Shown: in pieces, positions 17,601 to 25,055 of the stretch | Layout: each line of letters begins with the position of its first letter | Numbering within the stretch: position 1 is the first letter of the stretch | Assembly: GCA_934271275.1 (NCBI GenBank) | Contig: CAKQRD010000022.1 | Coordinates: forward strand, 1 to 28,990 | Length of the DNA: 28,990 nt | Direction: 5' to 3' | Source: an uncultured Clostridia bacterium | GTDB taxonomy: Bacteria; Bacillota; Clostridia; Christensenellales; Borkfalkiaceae | Made by a program: the position numbers and the translations under genes | Notes under the pieces: generated by a model | Seen by the model: the letters and a program-made list of their open reading frames with translations, nothing else | Told to the model about the DNA's origin: nothing | Databases searched by the model: none

Positions 17601-19170
17601 CACATTCCTTCGCGCCGTCCGAAAGCTCGTCGTAACGTTCCCTTACCTTCTCCACAGCTAAAACGTGCGTAAGCTCGGTAACGTTTTCGGGTTCGGGAAG
17701 AGCAGAGATGAGTTCGACTATCGGCGCGGTTTCTTCCGCGTACACGAGAATTTTAAGCTCCGCAAACAGCTTGTCGTAATTGTCTACGAGCGTTTTTGCG
17801 GAATCCGAAAGCTCGTCGTAGCTCGCCTTCGCGTTAAGCACGGCTTCCTTATCCGCCTCCGTAATTTCGGAAATTTCGGGAAGAGCGGCTATAAGAGTCT
17901 TAACCTCTTCCGCGCGCTTTTTAACCGTTATTCCTAATATGGAAGAAAATTTCCAGCCAGAAGCCTTTGAGAATTGTATAAGCAGATACCCGCCTTCCGC
18001 ATTTAACGTTTTTACGGAAACGGAAATTTCCGTCCAGCATTCGGGAAGAAGCTTGAACGCGGTCGTTTTTCCGCTCCAACCCTGTCCCGTAGCGTAAAGA
18101 AGGGTTTTTTCCGTTTTGGTAGGATTATATACGCAGAAAATAGCCTTGTCGTAGTTTTCCGCGTCCTTAAACGCGCCGTGGTTAAGTTCTATGATGTTTC
18201 CGCTGCCGACGGACAGAACGTCGAGATTTATAACCCCTCCGTAAACTTCGTCGGTCACGTTATCCATATACCCCGACCAGTCGTAGCCCGCTCCGGACGT
18301 CGTCGTCATAGTGAAAAGCTCGTTGCCGGAGTCGAACAACAACCCGTAGCCTTCCGCTTTTTTTGCGCTTTCCACAAGCTTTTCGGCGTTAGTCACCTTC
18401 TGCTTCGCACCGTCCGATAACGCGTCGAACGCGCCCTTTGCGGTGAGAACCTTCATCACGTCGCCATAGGTTTTCACGTCGTCTGCGGCAGGTATGCCGT
18501 TTATCGCCTCTATAACGGGCGCGGCAAGCTGTTCGTCCGTGACCGCTTCACCTATAATCGCGGTCAAATCGTCTATATAATAATCGGCAGGCACGCCCTT
18601 AACGCCGAGGCTTATCGCCACGCCGACTATTTCGTCTTTATTTTTCGTACGAGTTATCGCGTCCAGCGAGAACTCCGCCTTCGTCCATTTTTTCGGCGCG
18701 ACTTCGTACTCTTCGGAAGAGAGAACCGCAACGTTGCCGTTTATTATTATTCTCAGACTTACGGTTACGGTCTTATCCGAATCGTTATAAACTGAAGCGG
18801 ATACCGCTCCCACTATCGCGAAATCGAGATCTTTATTTTCCGTCCTGTCCGTTCTTTGCAGCAAAAGCGGGTTGCCGCCCGAAACGTAGGTATATTTAAG
18901 ACTGCTTTTTCCGCCGCTTTTATATGCTTCGGAAATATCCGCAGAGCCTACCGAATCGTACGCCGCGTTTATCTGTTTCATAACGTAAAGGTCTTTATAA
19001 CTTTCAAACCCGTTAAGAAGAACCTCTTCGCCTTTTTGATATTCTCTTTCGGCAGCGTTTCCGCCGTTTGTCGATTCGTCTTTTTTGGCGCAGCCGAACC
19101 CTGTCGCGGCACATAAGACGGCGCAGAAGGCAAGCAAAACGCACAGTAAAATTTTCTTTCCGTTTTTCAT
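14644..19170 (-). CDS. Giant surface lipoprotein of binding modules and helical spacers, no catalytic domain seen
   Basis: This 1508-residue protein starts with a lipoprotein-type signal (candidate lipid-modified C27 in TGFGC; the F before G is atypical). Six beta-sandwich modules follow, at about 47-207, 276-415, 603-763, 958-1097, 1231-1365 and 1372-1504, recognised by the recurring YNP, W-T-I and WK(I/V)S signatures. They are separated by about eight helical repeats of 55-65 residues with the pattern LPE...V...A...YD-LS--(A/V)K--V-N--KL, as in FIVAR-like stalks. The last module closely resembles those of the 1376-residue secreted protein. No glycosidase motif is visible, so a glycan-binding scaffold is inferred. 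It begins three bases after the DUF4091 gene, with its GGGAGG site inside that gene, so translation is coupled. Confidence 0.8.
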   Translation of the reverse strand: MKNGKKILLCVLLAFCAVLCAATGFGCAKKDESTNGGNAAEREYQKGEEVLLNGFESYKDLYVMKQINAAYDSVGSADISEAYKSGGKSSLKYTYVSGGNPLLLQRTDRTENKDLDFAIVGAVSASVYNDSDKTVTVSLRIIINGNVAVLSSEEYEVAPKKWTKAEFSLDAITRTKNKDEIVGVAISLGVKGVPADYYIDDLTAIIGEAVTDEQLAAPVIEAINGIPAADDVKTYGDVMKVLTAKGAFDALSDGAKQKVTNAEKLVESAKKAEGYGLLFDSGNELFTMTTTSGAGYDWSGYMDNVTDEVYGGVINLDVLSVGSGNIIELNHGAFKDAENYDKAIFCVYNPTKTEKTLLYATGQGWSGKTTAFKLLPECWTEISVSVKTLNAEGGYLLIQFSKASGWKFSSILGITVKKRAEEVKTLIAALPEISEITEADKEAVLNAKASYDELSDSAKTLVDNYDKLFAELKILVYAEETAPIVELISALPEPENVTELTHVLAVEKVRERYDELSDGAKECVENVEKLERCEEAASRILRSAKIFEGLVNSLDNKTDSDEIIFTVLTAKSVYETLGEDKTAISEETLKKYEKYLKKADGYVSLYDALGESLLTDPAPGYYTNDSEVRSVADGNYGGAFAIKVSKPYTGGQASFKPYGRLDTKGIAAVTFYVRNDTGAYRNALGVFRNDYGASEVVWLGGEYMVECGLADSVWTKVTVPVNGYYSEDDVYFVLNGAGVNFDGDKTHPVTTGTWLVTSFVGITVEKYNEMLAEETVRLINVLPSANEIKDLSAKTQVYAAKASYGSLPEAVKPFVTNAEKLKACLVAIERIISDEADALSERIAALPEAGDLKAEDFAEYRGKIIACANTYDNAPEEVRTLVVGKDKLEELKKKLGEFDPLLADIMIEALPSAVSVREREDVIRIIGVKAFYDGLTEDGKAQVKNYAKLAACVEKISGFGIAAEFTENPFGRWDYGTDYSVAEAADDYFGKIYALTFGSVREQSFSVTRENAAEYASYALSIYNPLDEEVLINVHGGYNEGWGLYSSRLKAGEWNTIEVSSEWFSVSDTDKIYIVLTIPDLEKVFDCVINVSAIIGVTEQKLNEELAEETIAKIAALPEAKSIKDFGAKTEIFAAKASYDSLPEAVKKLVYNADKLDACVKAIESLERGLYEKVERLIEALPAPEAIEEKQDFIMTMYARNAFDSLSEELREKVKNADKLVACVKAAEGYGVAFSPANGTIAKWDYGNALTVSSVFDEKYGDVFSVKTDNVKEQSYVITIADLGDYYGFNFAIYNPTDSVVRLNIHGGYTAWGLYSCDLAANGWTEIAFDRSVFVQGDEGKIYLIATAAESVAGEWKISAVVGTPKEKIKTKVVADASDAANLSSGRDTGVASAIGVATDETYGSVWTLNVTGATTDFHAAKDIDVTGYGKIVFSVYNPTDHEVSLVLYTRSWGSSLVIKAAAGEWTEIEVDASVYGGSFFIVIANNPEGIAGEWKVTSFTAIPAENA

Positions 19171-19173
19171 TTT

Positions 19174-21477
19174 TTAAGCCTCCCTTCCGCCCGTCACGCA
19201 GAAATTCTTTATCGCAAGTTTTCTGTCCGCCATAAGCGAAACTTCTCCGTTTTTCCCGTACGAAACGTTATCGAAGGAAATTCTTATCGCCGAAATATCC
19301 GCCGCGTTCACGCCGAGAGAAGATAAAAGCCTTTCGGAAAGCGCTACGCTCACCTTTCTTGTCCCGTTTATAGGACAATAATTAGTTATAAGCGAATAAA
19401 TTCCGCCGTTCGCGAGTTCAAGCTCCACGGTAGCCTCTATAACCGTATCGCCCGCGTTCTCGTATTCGAATGAAAAGCTTTTCGCGTTCTTCAATATCTC
19501 CGAACCAAAGGTTACGCTCGGTCTGAACGTCCTCGTTTTAGAACCTATATACGTTCCGTTATCCCTGTAAACGGCTTTTATCGTCGCTTCTATAACGCCG
19601 TCGTTTGCCGTAAACGTGCTTCCTTCTGCGACGGAAACCTCTTTTTCTCCGAAAAAGGTCTTTTCTCCTTCGCTTTCTATAAGCTTTCCGTCGTTTTTAA
19701 GGGATAAAATTCTTCTCGCAAGCTCTCTTCTCGCTTCGTAAACATAAGAATCGTTGCGATAATATACCGCTCCGTCGAAAAGGTCTGCGTAAAGGTCGTT
19801 CACGAGCTCGTTGAAATCTATCGTAAGCCCGTTCTTTTCCGCGTATTTTTCCGCTTCTCGCTCGTAAACGCAAAGCATATCGTAATCGTCCATAGCGTCT
19901 CGGAAAGAAACGAGTCTTACGGAAGCAAACGGCTCTTTACTGCCGTAATACTTCCCCGGATAAAGCAGATACCCGTCGCCCGGAACGTCTTCGTACCTTA
20001 AGGGATTGTCGTACACGTCGGTATACACCTCGGGCGACAAGCGGAACTGCGTCGCCATATTCACGGCGTAATATAAATATCCGTTCACGCCCATAGCTTT
20101 ACTCATAAAGCCCGTAAGCCTCATTCCGAGCGCGCTGTCGTCTATATGGAAAGTGCCGTAAGGATACGTCGGCTCCATACAGGTATAGCCCCAGAGTTCG
20201 CCGTAAGAATTATTCTCCGCGGCGTCCCGATAGCGTTGTAAAGTCGCCGTATCGCCGAACAGACTGAAATACGGACAGAAGGCGGCGGAAAGACTTCCTA
20301 CCCAATCGTCTACGAAATGCACGTTGGTAAATACCGCGGGAACGGCAAGAATTTTGTCTTTAAGTTCTTTCCTTTTCTCCTCGGAAAGCCCCGAAAATCT
20401 CGCGTCCGAATCAATCGCTTCGGCGGCGGCTTGCAAAGTTTTATCGTACTCCCCGCCCTTTTTCAGAAATAATTCCGAATACTTTTCCGTGCCGTTAATA
20501 TCCGACTCGTCGTAGGTGGAAGGGTAAAAGTAAGCAAGCGACAAATAGTCGTCTTCGCCCGCGGAAAGCTCCGCAAGCGCGAGGAGATAATCCACAACCT
20601 TCCGCGCGCCCGAAGAAAGCGCGGAACCGTTATACGCGGTATAGCTTAACGGAAAGTCGTACGGAATGACTATGGAGCTGTAATTGTCGTCGGGATAAAG
20701 CCTCTTCGCTTCCCTTACGAATTCTTCGAGAGTGTTGGAAGCCGCGTCCTTTATGACGTAAGAATTTACCTTGTATTTCAAAAGAAAATCGACGTAAGCG
20801 TTCACCGTTTCGTCCGTCGTATCGTACTCGGAACTCAAAAGCTCTCTTCTATAAATGAGGAACGAGCTTTTATACGAACGTCTCCCCTCGTATTCTATAT
20901 CCCATACCGTTACCGAAACGGGAACCTTACGCTCCTCGTCGCCCGTTTTCAGAGTAAATTTGCCCGTATATTCGCCCGCTTCCACACCCGTCGAGCAAAA
21001 TTCCACCGTAACGCCCTGATTCGAGTTCGCTTCTATAAAATTTTCGCCGTATTCAACGGCTTTTTCCATAGGAAGAAGCATATCGGGAACAAACGAGCCG
21101 GACTCGTACGCTTTGTTTCCGCTGTTGTTTTTGGAAATTTCTATATATTTCTGATGATATACGCTTATATTTTCCGCGGGAAATTTCTTTCCGTCCGAAG
21201 AAACGAGATCGCTCTTTATAAGCTCGTAAGAAACCCTCTTATCCGAGGTCAGTATAAGCTGCGCGCCCTCGTATTCGTTTTTCGTCATCTCGGCGGAAAG
21301 CTTTGCGGGAAGTTTTTCGTACTCGTCGTTTTTATCGGTCTGCCGTATCACTTTCAGGGTGTTATATGCGCCCCACGCCTCAATTGAAGCTTTTTTCTTG
21401 CCCGAACAACCCGAAAACGCGGAGACGAGCGTTATTGCGGAAAGCGCGACGGATAAAGCTGTCTTGCTTATTTTCAC
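19174..21477 (-). CDS. DUF4091 domain lipoprotein, putative surface glycosidase
   Basis: This 767-residue protein has a lipoprotein signal with C24 in the lipobox AFSGC. Residues 60-195 look like a beta domain, 200-480 like a barrel, and about 420-540 carry the DUF4091 signature (GDGYLLYPGKY and ASVRLVSFRDAMDDYDML). DUF4091 proteins are thought to be glycoside-hydrolase related, but the family reaction is unsettled. A C-terminal beta domain ends the chain. It lies 17 bases after the solute-binding protein gene and overlaps the control region of the 1508-residue gene, so it belongs to the uptake operon. It probably trims glycan at the cell surface before import. Confidence 0.82.
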   Translation of the reverse strand: MKISKTALSVALSAITLVSAFSGCSGKKKASIEAWGAYNTLKVIRQTDKNDEYEKLPAKLSAEMTKNEYEGAQLILTSDKRVSYELIKSDLVSSDGKKFPAENISVYHQKYIEISKNNSGNKAYESGSFVPDMLLPMEKAVEYGENFIEANSNQGVTVEFCSTGVEAGEYTGKFTLKTGDEERKVPVSVTVWDIEYEGRRSYKSSFLIYRRELLSSEYDTTDETVNAYVDFLLKYKVNSYVIKDAASNTLEEFVREAKRLYPDDNYSSIVIPYDFPLSYTAYNGSALSSGARKVVDYLLALAELSAGEDDYLSLAYFYPSTYDESDINGTEKYSELFLKKGGEYDKTLQAAAEAIDSDARFSGLSEEKRKELKDKILAVPAVFTNVHFVDDWVGSLSAAFCPYFSLFGDTATLQRYRDAAENNSYGELWGYTCMEPTYPYGTFHIDDSALGMRLTGFMSKAMGVNGYLYYAVNMATQFRLSPEVYTDVYDNPLRYEDVPGDGYLLYPGKYYGSKEPFASVRLVSFRDAMDDYDMLCVYEREAEKYAEKNGLTIDFNELVNDLYADLFDGAVYYRNDSYVYEARRELARRILSLKNDGKLIESEGEKTFFGEKEVSVAEGSTFTANDGVIEATIKAVYRDNGTYIGSKTRTFRPSVTFGSEILKNAKSFSFEYENAGDTVIEATVELELANGGIYSLITNYCPINGTRKVSVALSERLLSSLGVNAADISAIRISFDNVSYGKNGEVSLMADRKLAIKNFCVTGGREA

Positions 21478-21494
21478 TTTTCTTCTCCCGAAAA

Positions 21495-23087
21495 TTATTT
21501 TTCGTAACCGGTTATGGTTTTCCAGTTGGTTTTAAGATATTGAAGGTTATTGTTCACGATAGCGGAAGCGGTCTGTCCTTCTATAAGCGCCTTTGCGGCG
21601 GAAACAGCCATTCCGTTAAGGAAATAAACGTCTACTTTTCCGAGCGAATATATTTTCTGCTTTTGCGAATGGTCGTATTCGAGCAAATACCCCTCTTCCG
21701 TCACGGCGTTCACGCCCTTGCGGAAATCGGAAAGCGCGACGCTCGCGTCGTAGCCGCCCGCAGGAACTACGGGAGTAACCAAACCTTTGGTGGCTCTGTA
21801 ATAAATTTGCAGTCCTTCGTCAGAACACATAAATTTAAGGAAATTTTTGGCTTGGTCGAGACGTTGGGTATACGCGGGAACGGTTGCGAGGTGATCCGCG
21901 CTTGCGGACATATAAGAACCGATTTTTCTCGCATCGCGGACTATATCCGCGTCTTCTGCGGTCGTGCCTGCCGGAAGCTCCGCGTTATCGCCGTTTTCTG
22001 GGTGCGCATCAACAAAGCTCACGAGCGCGGAAAGTTTTTTATCGTTGCCCGCTTTATCTGCGGGATTATAATAAGAAAGTTTTTCGGAAAGCGCGCTTAT
22101 AACGGGGGCTTTGATAAAACCTATCTCCACGTTGTCGTAAGAAGAACCCATTTCCGTTTCCAGCCACGCGCCGTTCACGCAGAACACCGCCTGATTCATA
22201 AGGAAATATGATTGCATATCGGTAAAGGTAAGGTCTTTGGAAGCCGTATGCTGATAACCGTTTTTGTCCGAAACAAGCTCGGATAAAAATTCGAGCGCTT
22301 TAAGCTGTCCGTCGTAAGCGTACAGATTGTAGGTTGCTTTTCCCTCGGGATCGAGACCTTTAAGGAAGTTGCCTACTCCCTCCGAACCTTCGTACTGTGC
22401 GAACCATATCGGCGCGATGGTGGTATAATATTCGTCGTAAAAGCTGTAAATAAACGGCGCGACTCTTCTCAGTTCGCCGTCTGCGGAAGTCGCCGCCCTG
22501 CTCTTTATATCCTTGCACAGCGCGAGTAGTTCGTCCGTAGTCTTGGGAACGTCCGCGTCGGTATAACCGAGCTTTTTCCACACGGTTTCGTTTCTTACGA
22601 TTCCGAATACGCCTTCCGCCCACGGGAGCGCGTAATATTTGCCGTCAACGCTTAAAAAATCTTTCGCGGAATCTTTCATTTTGCTTTCTATGGAATTTCC
22701 GTTAGCGTCCTTTTCCGCGTACACGTCGGAAAGGTCGGCAAATTGCGTGGCGTATTTCGTCCCCCTGACGGTGACCGTTCCCGAATATACCGACTCGAAG
22801 AAGTGTCTCTGACGGGTAAAGATAATATCCGCGTCGCTGCTTAAAGATTCCATTTCTCTGTACAGCGCGTCTATACCCTGCGAACCGATGACCTCGGTAA
22901 CTTTAACCTTTACTCCTTCTTTTTCCTCATACTCCTTTACGACCGCGTTAAGCCATTCCGTGCCGTAACCGAGCTTGGATACTTTTATGTGCAGGTCGCC
23001 GCCTGCGGAAGAACCGCCGCCGCACGAGCAGAAAAGGGTTAAGCTTGCCATAACCGCCGCAATCGCGGTTATAAATCTTTTCTTCAT
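21495..23087 (-). CDS. Sugar ABC transporter solute-binding lipoprotein (family 1)
   Basis: This is an extracellular sugar-binding protein of about 530 residues with a lipoprotein signal ending LTLFCSC, with the second cysteine the likely lipid site. It has the overall size and composition of family 1 binding proteins for oligosaccharides. Two in-frame ATGs are possible; I chose 23087 because AAGGAG (23097-23102) lies nine bases before it but only three before the ATG at 23093. It follows the two permease genes after a 121-base gap that contains a strong hairpin and a palindrome, an arrangement often used to raise the level of the binding protein over the permeases. The specificity is inferred from neighbouring enzymes only. 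Confidence 0.92.
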   Translation of the reverse strand: MKKRFITAIAAVMASLTLFCSCGGGSSAGGDLHIKVSKLGYGTEWLNAVVKEYEEKEGVKVKVTEVIGSQGIDALYREMESLSSDADIIFTRQRHFFESVYSGTVTVRGTKYATQFADLSDVYAEKDANGNSIESKMKDSAKDFLSVDGKYYALPWAEGVFGIVRNETVWKKLGYTDADVPKTTDELLALCKDIKSRAATSADGELRRVAPFIYSFYDEYYTTIAPIWFAQYEGSEGVGNFLKGLDPEGKATYNLYAYDGQLKALEFLSELVSDKNGYQHTASKDLTFTDMQSYFLMNQAVFCVNGAWLETEMGSSYDNVEIGFIKAPVISALSEKLSYYNPADKAGNDKKLSALVSFVDAHPENGDNAELPAGTTAEDADIVRDARKIGSYMSASADHLATVPAYTQRLDQAKNFLKFMCSDEGLQIYYRATKGLVTPVVPAGGYDASVALSDFRKGVNAVTEEGYLLEYDHSQKQKIYSLGKVDVYFLNGMAVSAAKALIEGQTASAIVNNNLQYLKTNWKTITGYEK

Positions 23088-23142
23088 TGTCATTTTCTCC
23101 TTTCAAGAAATTTTTTCGTTATTTATTGCCGATAAAATACGT

Positions 23143-23174
23143 CTTCTTCTCGTCGATTTTCCGACGAGAAGAAG
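23143..23174. repeat. Perfect 13-bp hairpin between permease and binding-protein genes
   Basis: CTTCTTCTCGTCG (23143-23155) pairs perfectly with 23162-23174 across a six-base loop. On the minus strand the stem is followed by ACGTATTTTATC, which is not a clean T-run, so an mRNA-stabilising or processing stem at the 5' side of the binding-protein message is as likely as a partial terminator. Confidence 0.8.
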
Positions 23175-23188
23175 GGTATATACCCTTC
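23171..23188. promoter_or_regulatory. 18-bp perfect palindrome overlapping the hairpin arm
   Basis: GAAGGGTATATACCCTTC reads the same on both strands. It shares its first four bases with the right arm of the 13-bp hairpin. It could be an operator for a dimeric regulator, or an RNA stem that competes with the hairpin. Confidence 0.6.
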
Positions 23189-23208
23189 AAAATTTTAAAC
23201 CTTTTAAA

Positions 23209-24090
23209 TCAGCCTTTCAGTCCGCCCAGATGCACTTTTTCCATAATGGTGTTCTGGAACACGAGAAAAAGCGTAAGCGCGGGAATTAAGGAAACGAGCA
23301 CCCCCGCGAAATATACGGGTACGTTCGCGTCGTATTTTTTAACTTCTCCGTAAGCGTACACGGCGTATGCGAGATTAGGATAATCCTTCATATAGAGTAT
23401 CGTGCTTTCGTAGCTGTTCCAGCCGCTTATGAACGCCATTACGAACAGCGCGGAAACGCTCGGCAACGCCATAGGAAACATTATCTTAAAGAACACCGTG
23501 AAATGCCCCGCCCCGTCTATGAACGCAGCTTCCGCATAGCTCCAAGAAAGAGCCTTAAATAGCGCGTACATATAAAAGAAGTATCCGCCGAAAAGCGAAA
23601 AATCCACCACGAGTATCAACGGGTTGTTGAGAAGGTTAAGATTTTCAAGCAGTCTGTACATTGCTCCCGAAGAACCGTAAAGCGGCAGAATCGCCACGAA
23701 TAAGCCGAGATTATACAGAAATTTCGTAAATTTCGACTTATAGAACACGAGTATATAACAAACCATCGCGCTCGCCATAATAGAAAGCACGGCAAAGCCC
23801 GTCGTTCTCCACACGGAGTTCCACGTTATGGACAAAAACGTGCTTTTATTATCTATCGCGCCGAGTTCGCCGAACGCCAGCGCGAAATTGCTCCACGCGG
23901 GGTTTTTCGGGAATGAAAATAATTCTTTGTGTATTCTGTCGTTCGTATAATCCCGCATACTCGGTTTTAGCGCGATGATGCCGCCGAACAGAAAGAAAAA
24001 CAGAACGTACGCCGCATACAGAACGAACAACGCGAAAGCTATGCCGAACACCACTTTTTCGGAGGTCGCTCTTCTCTTGTTTTTTGCCAT
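23209..24090 (-). CDS. Carbohydrate ABC transporter permease, MalG-type
   Basis: This 293-residue membrane protein has the usual six hydrophobic segments of MalG/LplC-type permeases and the cytoplasmic coupling motif EAAFIDGAG at 187-195, which docks on the ATPase. It starts one base after the stop of the partner permease (TGAAATG), so the two are translationally coupled. It forms the inner-membrane channel with that partner. No ATPase gene lies in the window, so a shared MsmK/UgpC-type ATPase elsewhere probably drives it. Confidence 0.95.
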   Translation of the reverse strand: MAKNKRRATSEKVVFGIAFALFVLYAAYVLFFFLFGGIIALKPSMRDYTNDRIHKELFSFPKNPAWSNFALAFGELGAIDNKSTFLSITWNSVWRTTGFAVLSIMASAMVCYILVFYKSKFTKFLYNLGLFVAILPLYGSSGAMYRLLENLNLLNNPLILVVDFSLFGGYFFYMYALFKALSWSYAEAAFIDGAGHFTVFFKIMFPMALPSVSALFVMAFISGWNSYESTILYMKDYPNLAYAVYAYGEVKKYDANVPVYFAGVLVSLIPALTLFLVFQNTIMEKVHLGGLKG

Positions 24091-24091
24091 T

Positions 24092-25036
24092 TCAGTCGTC
24101 CTCCTTGCCGTAAATAACTCTCTTTACGATAAGAGCTATCGGGAACGATACGATAGTCATCAAAAATCCTACCGCCGAAGCGAGATATAAATCCTGATTG
24201 CCGCCTATTCCGCTTACGAGCGCGTATATATAATAAGAAAGCGTCATCGTGCCGAAGCTGCCTTGCGTGAACAAAAGAACGGGACCCGTCGCGCCCAGAA
24301 AGCCTGCCGTGCTTAATATAACGACCGTGGCTACCGTCGGCCAGACGGTGGGAACGATTATTCGGGTAAGTTCTTTAAGCCAGCCGCACCCGTCTATGCG
24401 CGCCGCTTCCAGCATTTCCGCGTCTATCCCGTTCATCGCGCCGCCTATCACTATAACGTTCGCGCCGAAGCCGAACGAAAGGCTGTAAAAGAGTAGCGCG
24501 GCGTTAGCCGAACCTTTTACCCCGAACGGATAAACGTATGTCCCGCCGAGTTTGGTAACAATCGCGTCCATAGGACCGCCGTCTCCGAGCGCGTATCTGA
24601 AAAGCACCGCGAGAGCCGTCGCCGCAAGAACGTTCGGGAGATACATAACCGTACGGAAAAATCTGTAACACGCTATCTTTTTATAAATGAAATAGCACAT
24701 CAGCACGGAGAGCGGAAGTCCGATCAGCATACCGGCAAAATAATACATAAGGGTGTTGGTTATGGCCTCTACCATTATTTTTCCGCCCGCAAGCCCGAAA
24801 TTATTTATTATCGTCTGAAAATTCTCGAATCCGAAGGTTACCGATTTAACTCCGCCGGCATAATTCGGTCTTTCAAACGCCATCAGAAAGGAATCCAGAT
24901 TGACGTACAGATAAAAAACCAAAAAATTCAACATGGGGAACGCGAGAAAGCAAAACACGAAGAAATCTCTTTGCTTATCGCGTTTCTTTTTAACGGTTAC
25001 GGGGGCGGTCTTTTCGCCCGTTTCCGCATTTTTCAT
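24092..25036 (-). CDS. Carbohydrate ABC transporter permease, MalF/LplB-type
   Basis: This 314-residue permease has a charged N-terminal tail, about six membrane segments and the coupling motif EAARIDGCG at 210-218. It pairs with the downstream MalG-type permease. The gene begins 19 bases after the GH20 gene in the same direction. Length and motif position are normal for the family; nothing is missing. Confidence 0.95.
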   Translation of the reverse strand: MKNAETGEKTAPVTVKKKRDKQRDFFVFCFLAFPMLNFLVFYLYVNLDSFLMAFERPNYAGGVKSVTFGFENFQTIINNFGLAGGKIMVEAITNTLMYYFAGMLIGLPLSVLMCYFIYKKIACYRFFRTVMYLPNVLAATALAVLFRYALGDGGPMDAIVTKLGGTYVYPFGVKGSANAALLFYSLSFGFGANVIVIGGAMNGIDAEMLEAARIDGCGWLKELTRIIVPTVWPTVATVVILSTAGFLGATGPVLLFTQGSFGTMTLSYYIYALVSGIGGNQDLYLASAVGFLMTIVSFPIALIVKRVIYGKEDD

Positions 25037-25055
25037 TCTTTTGCTTCCTCCATTT

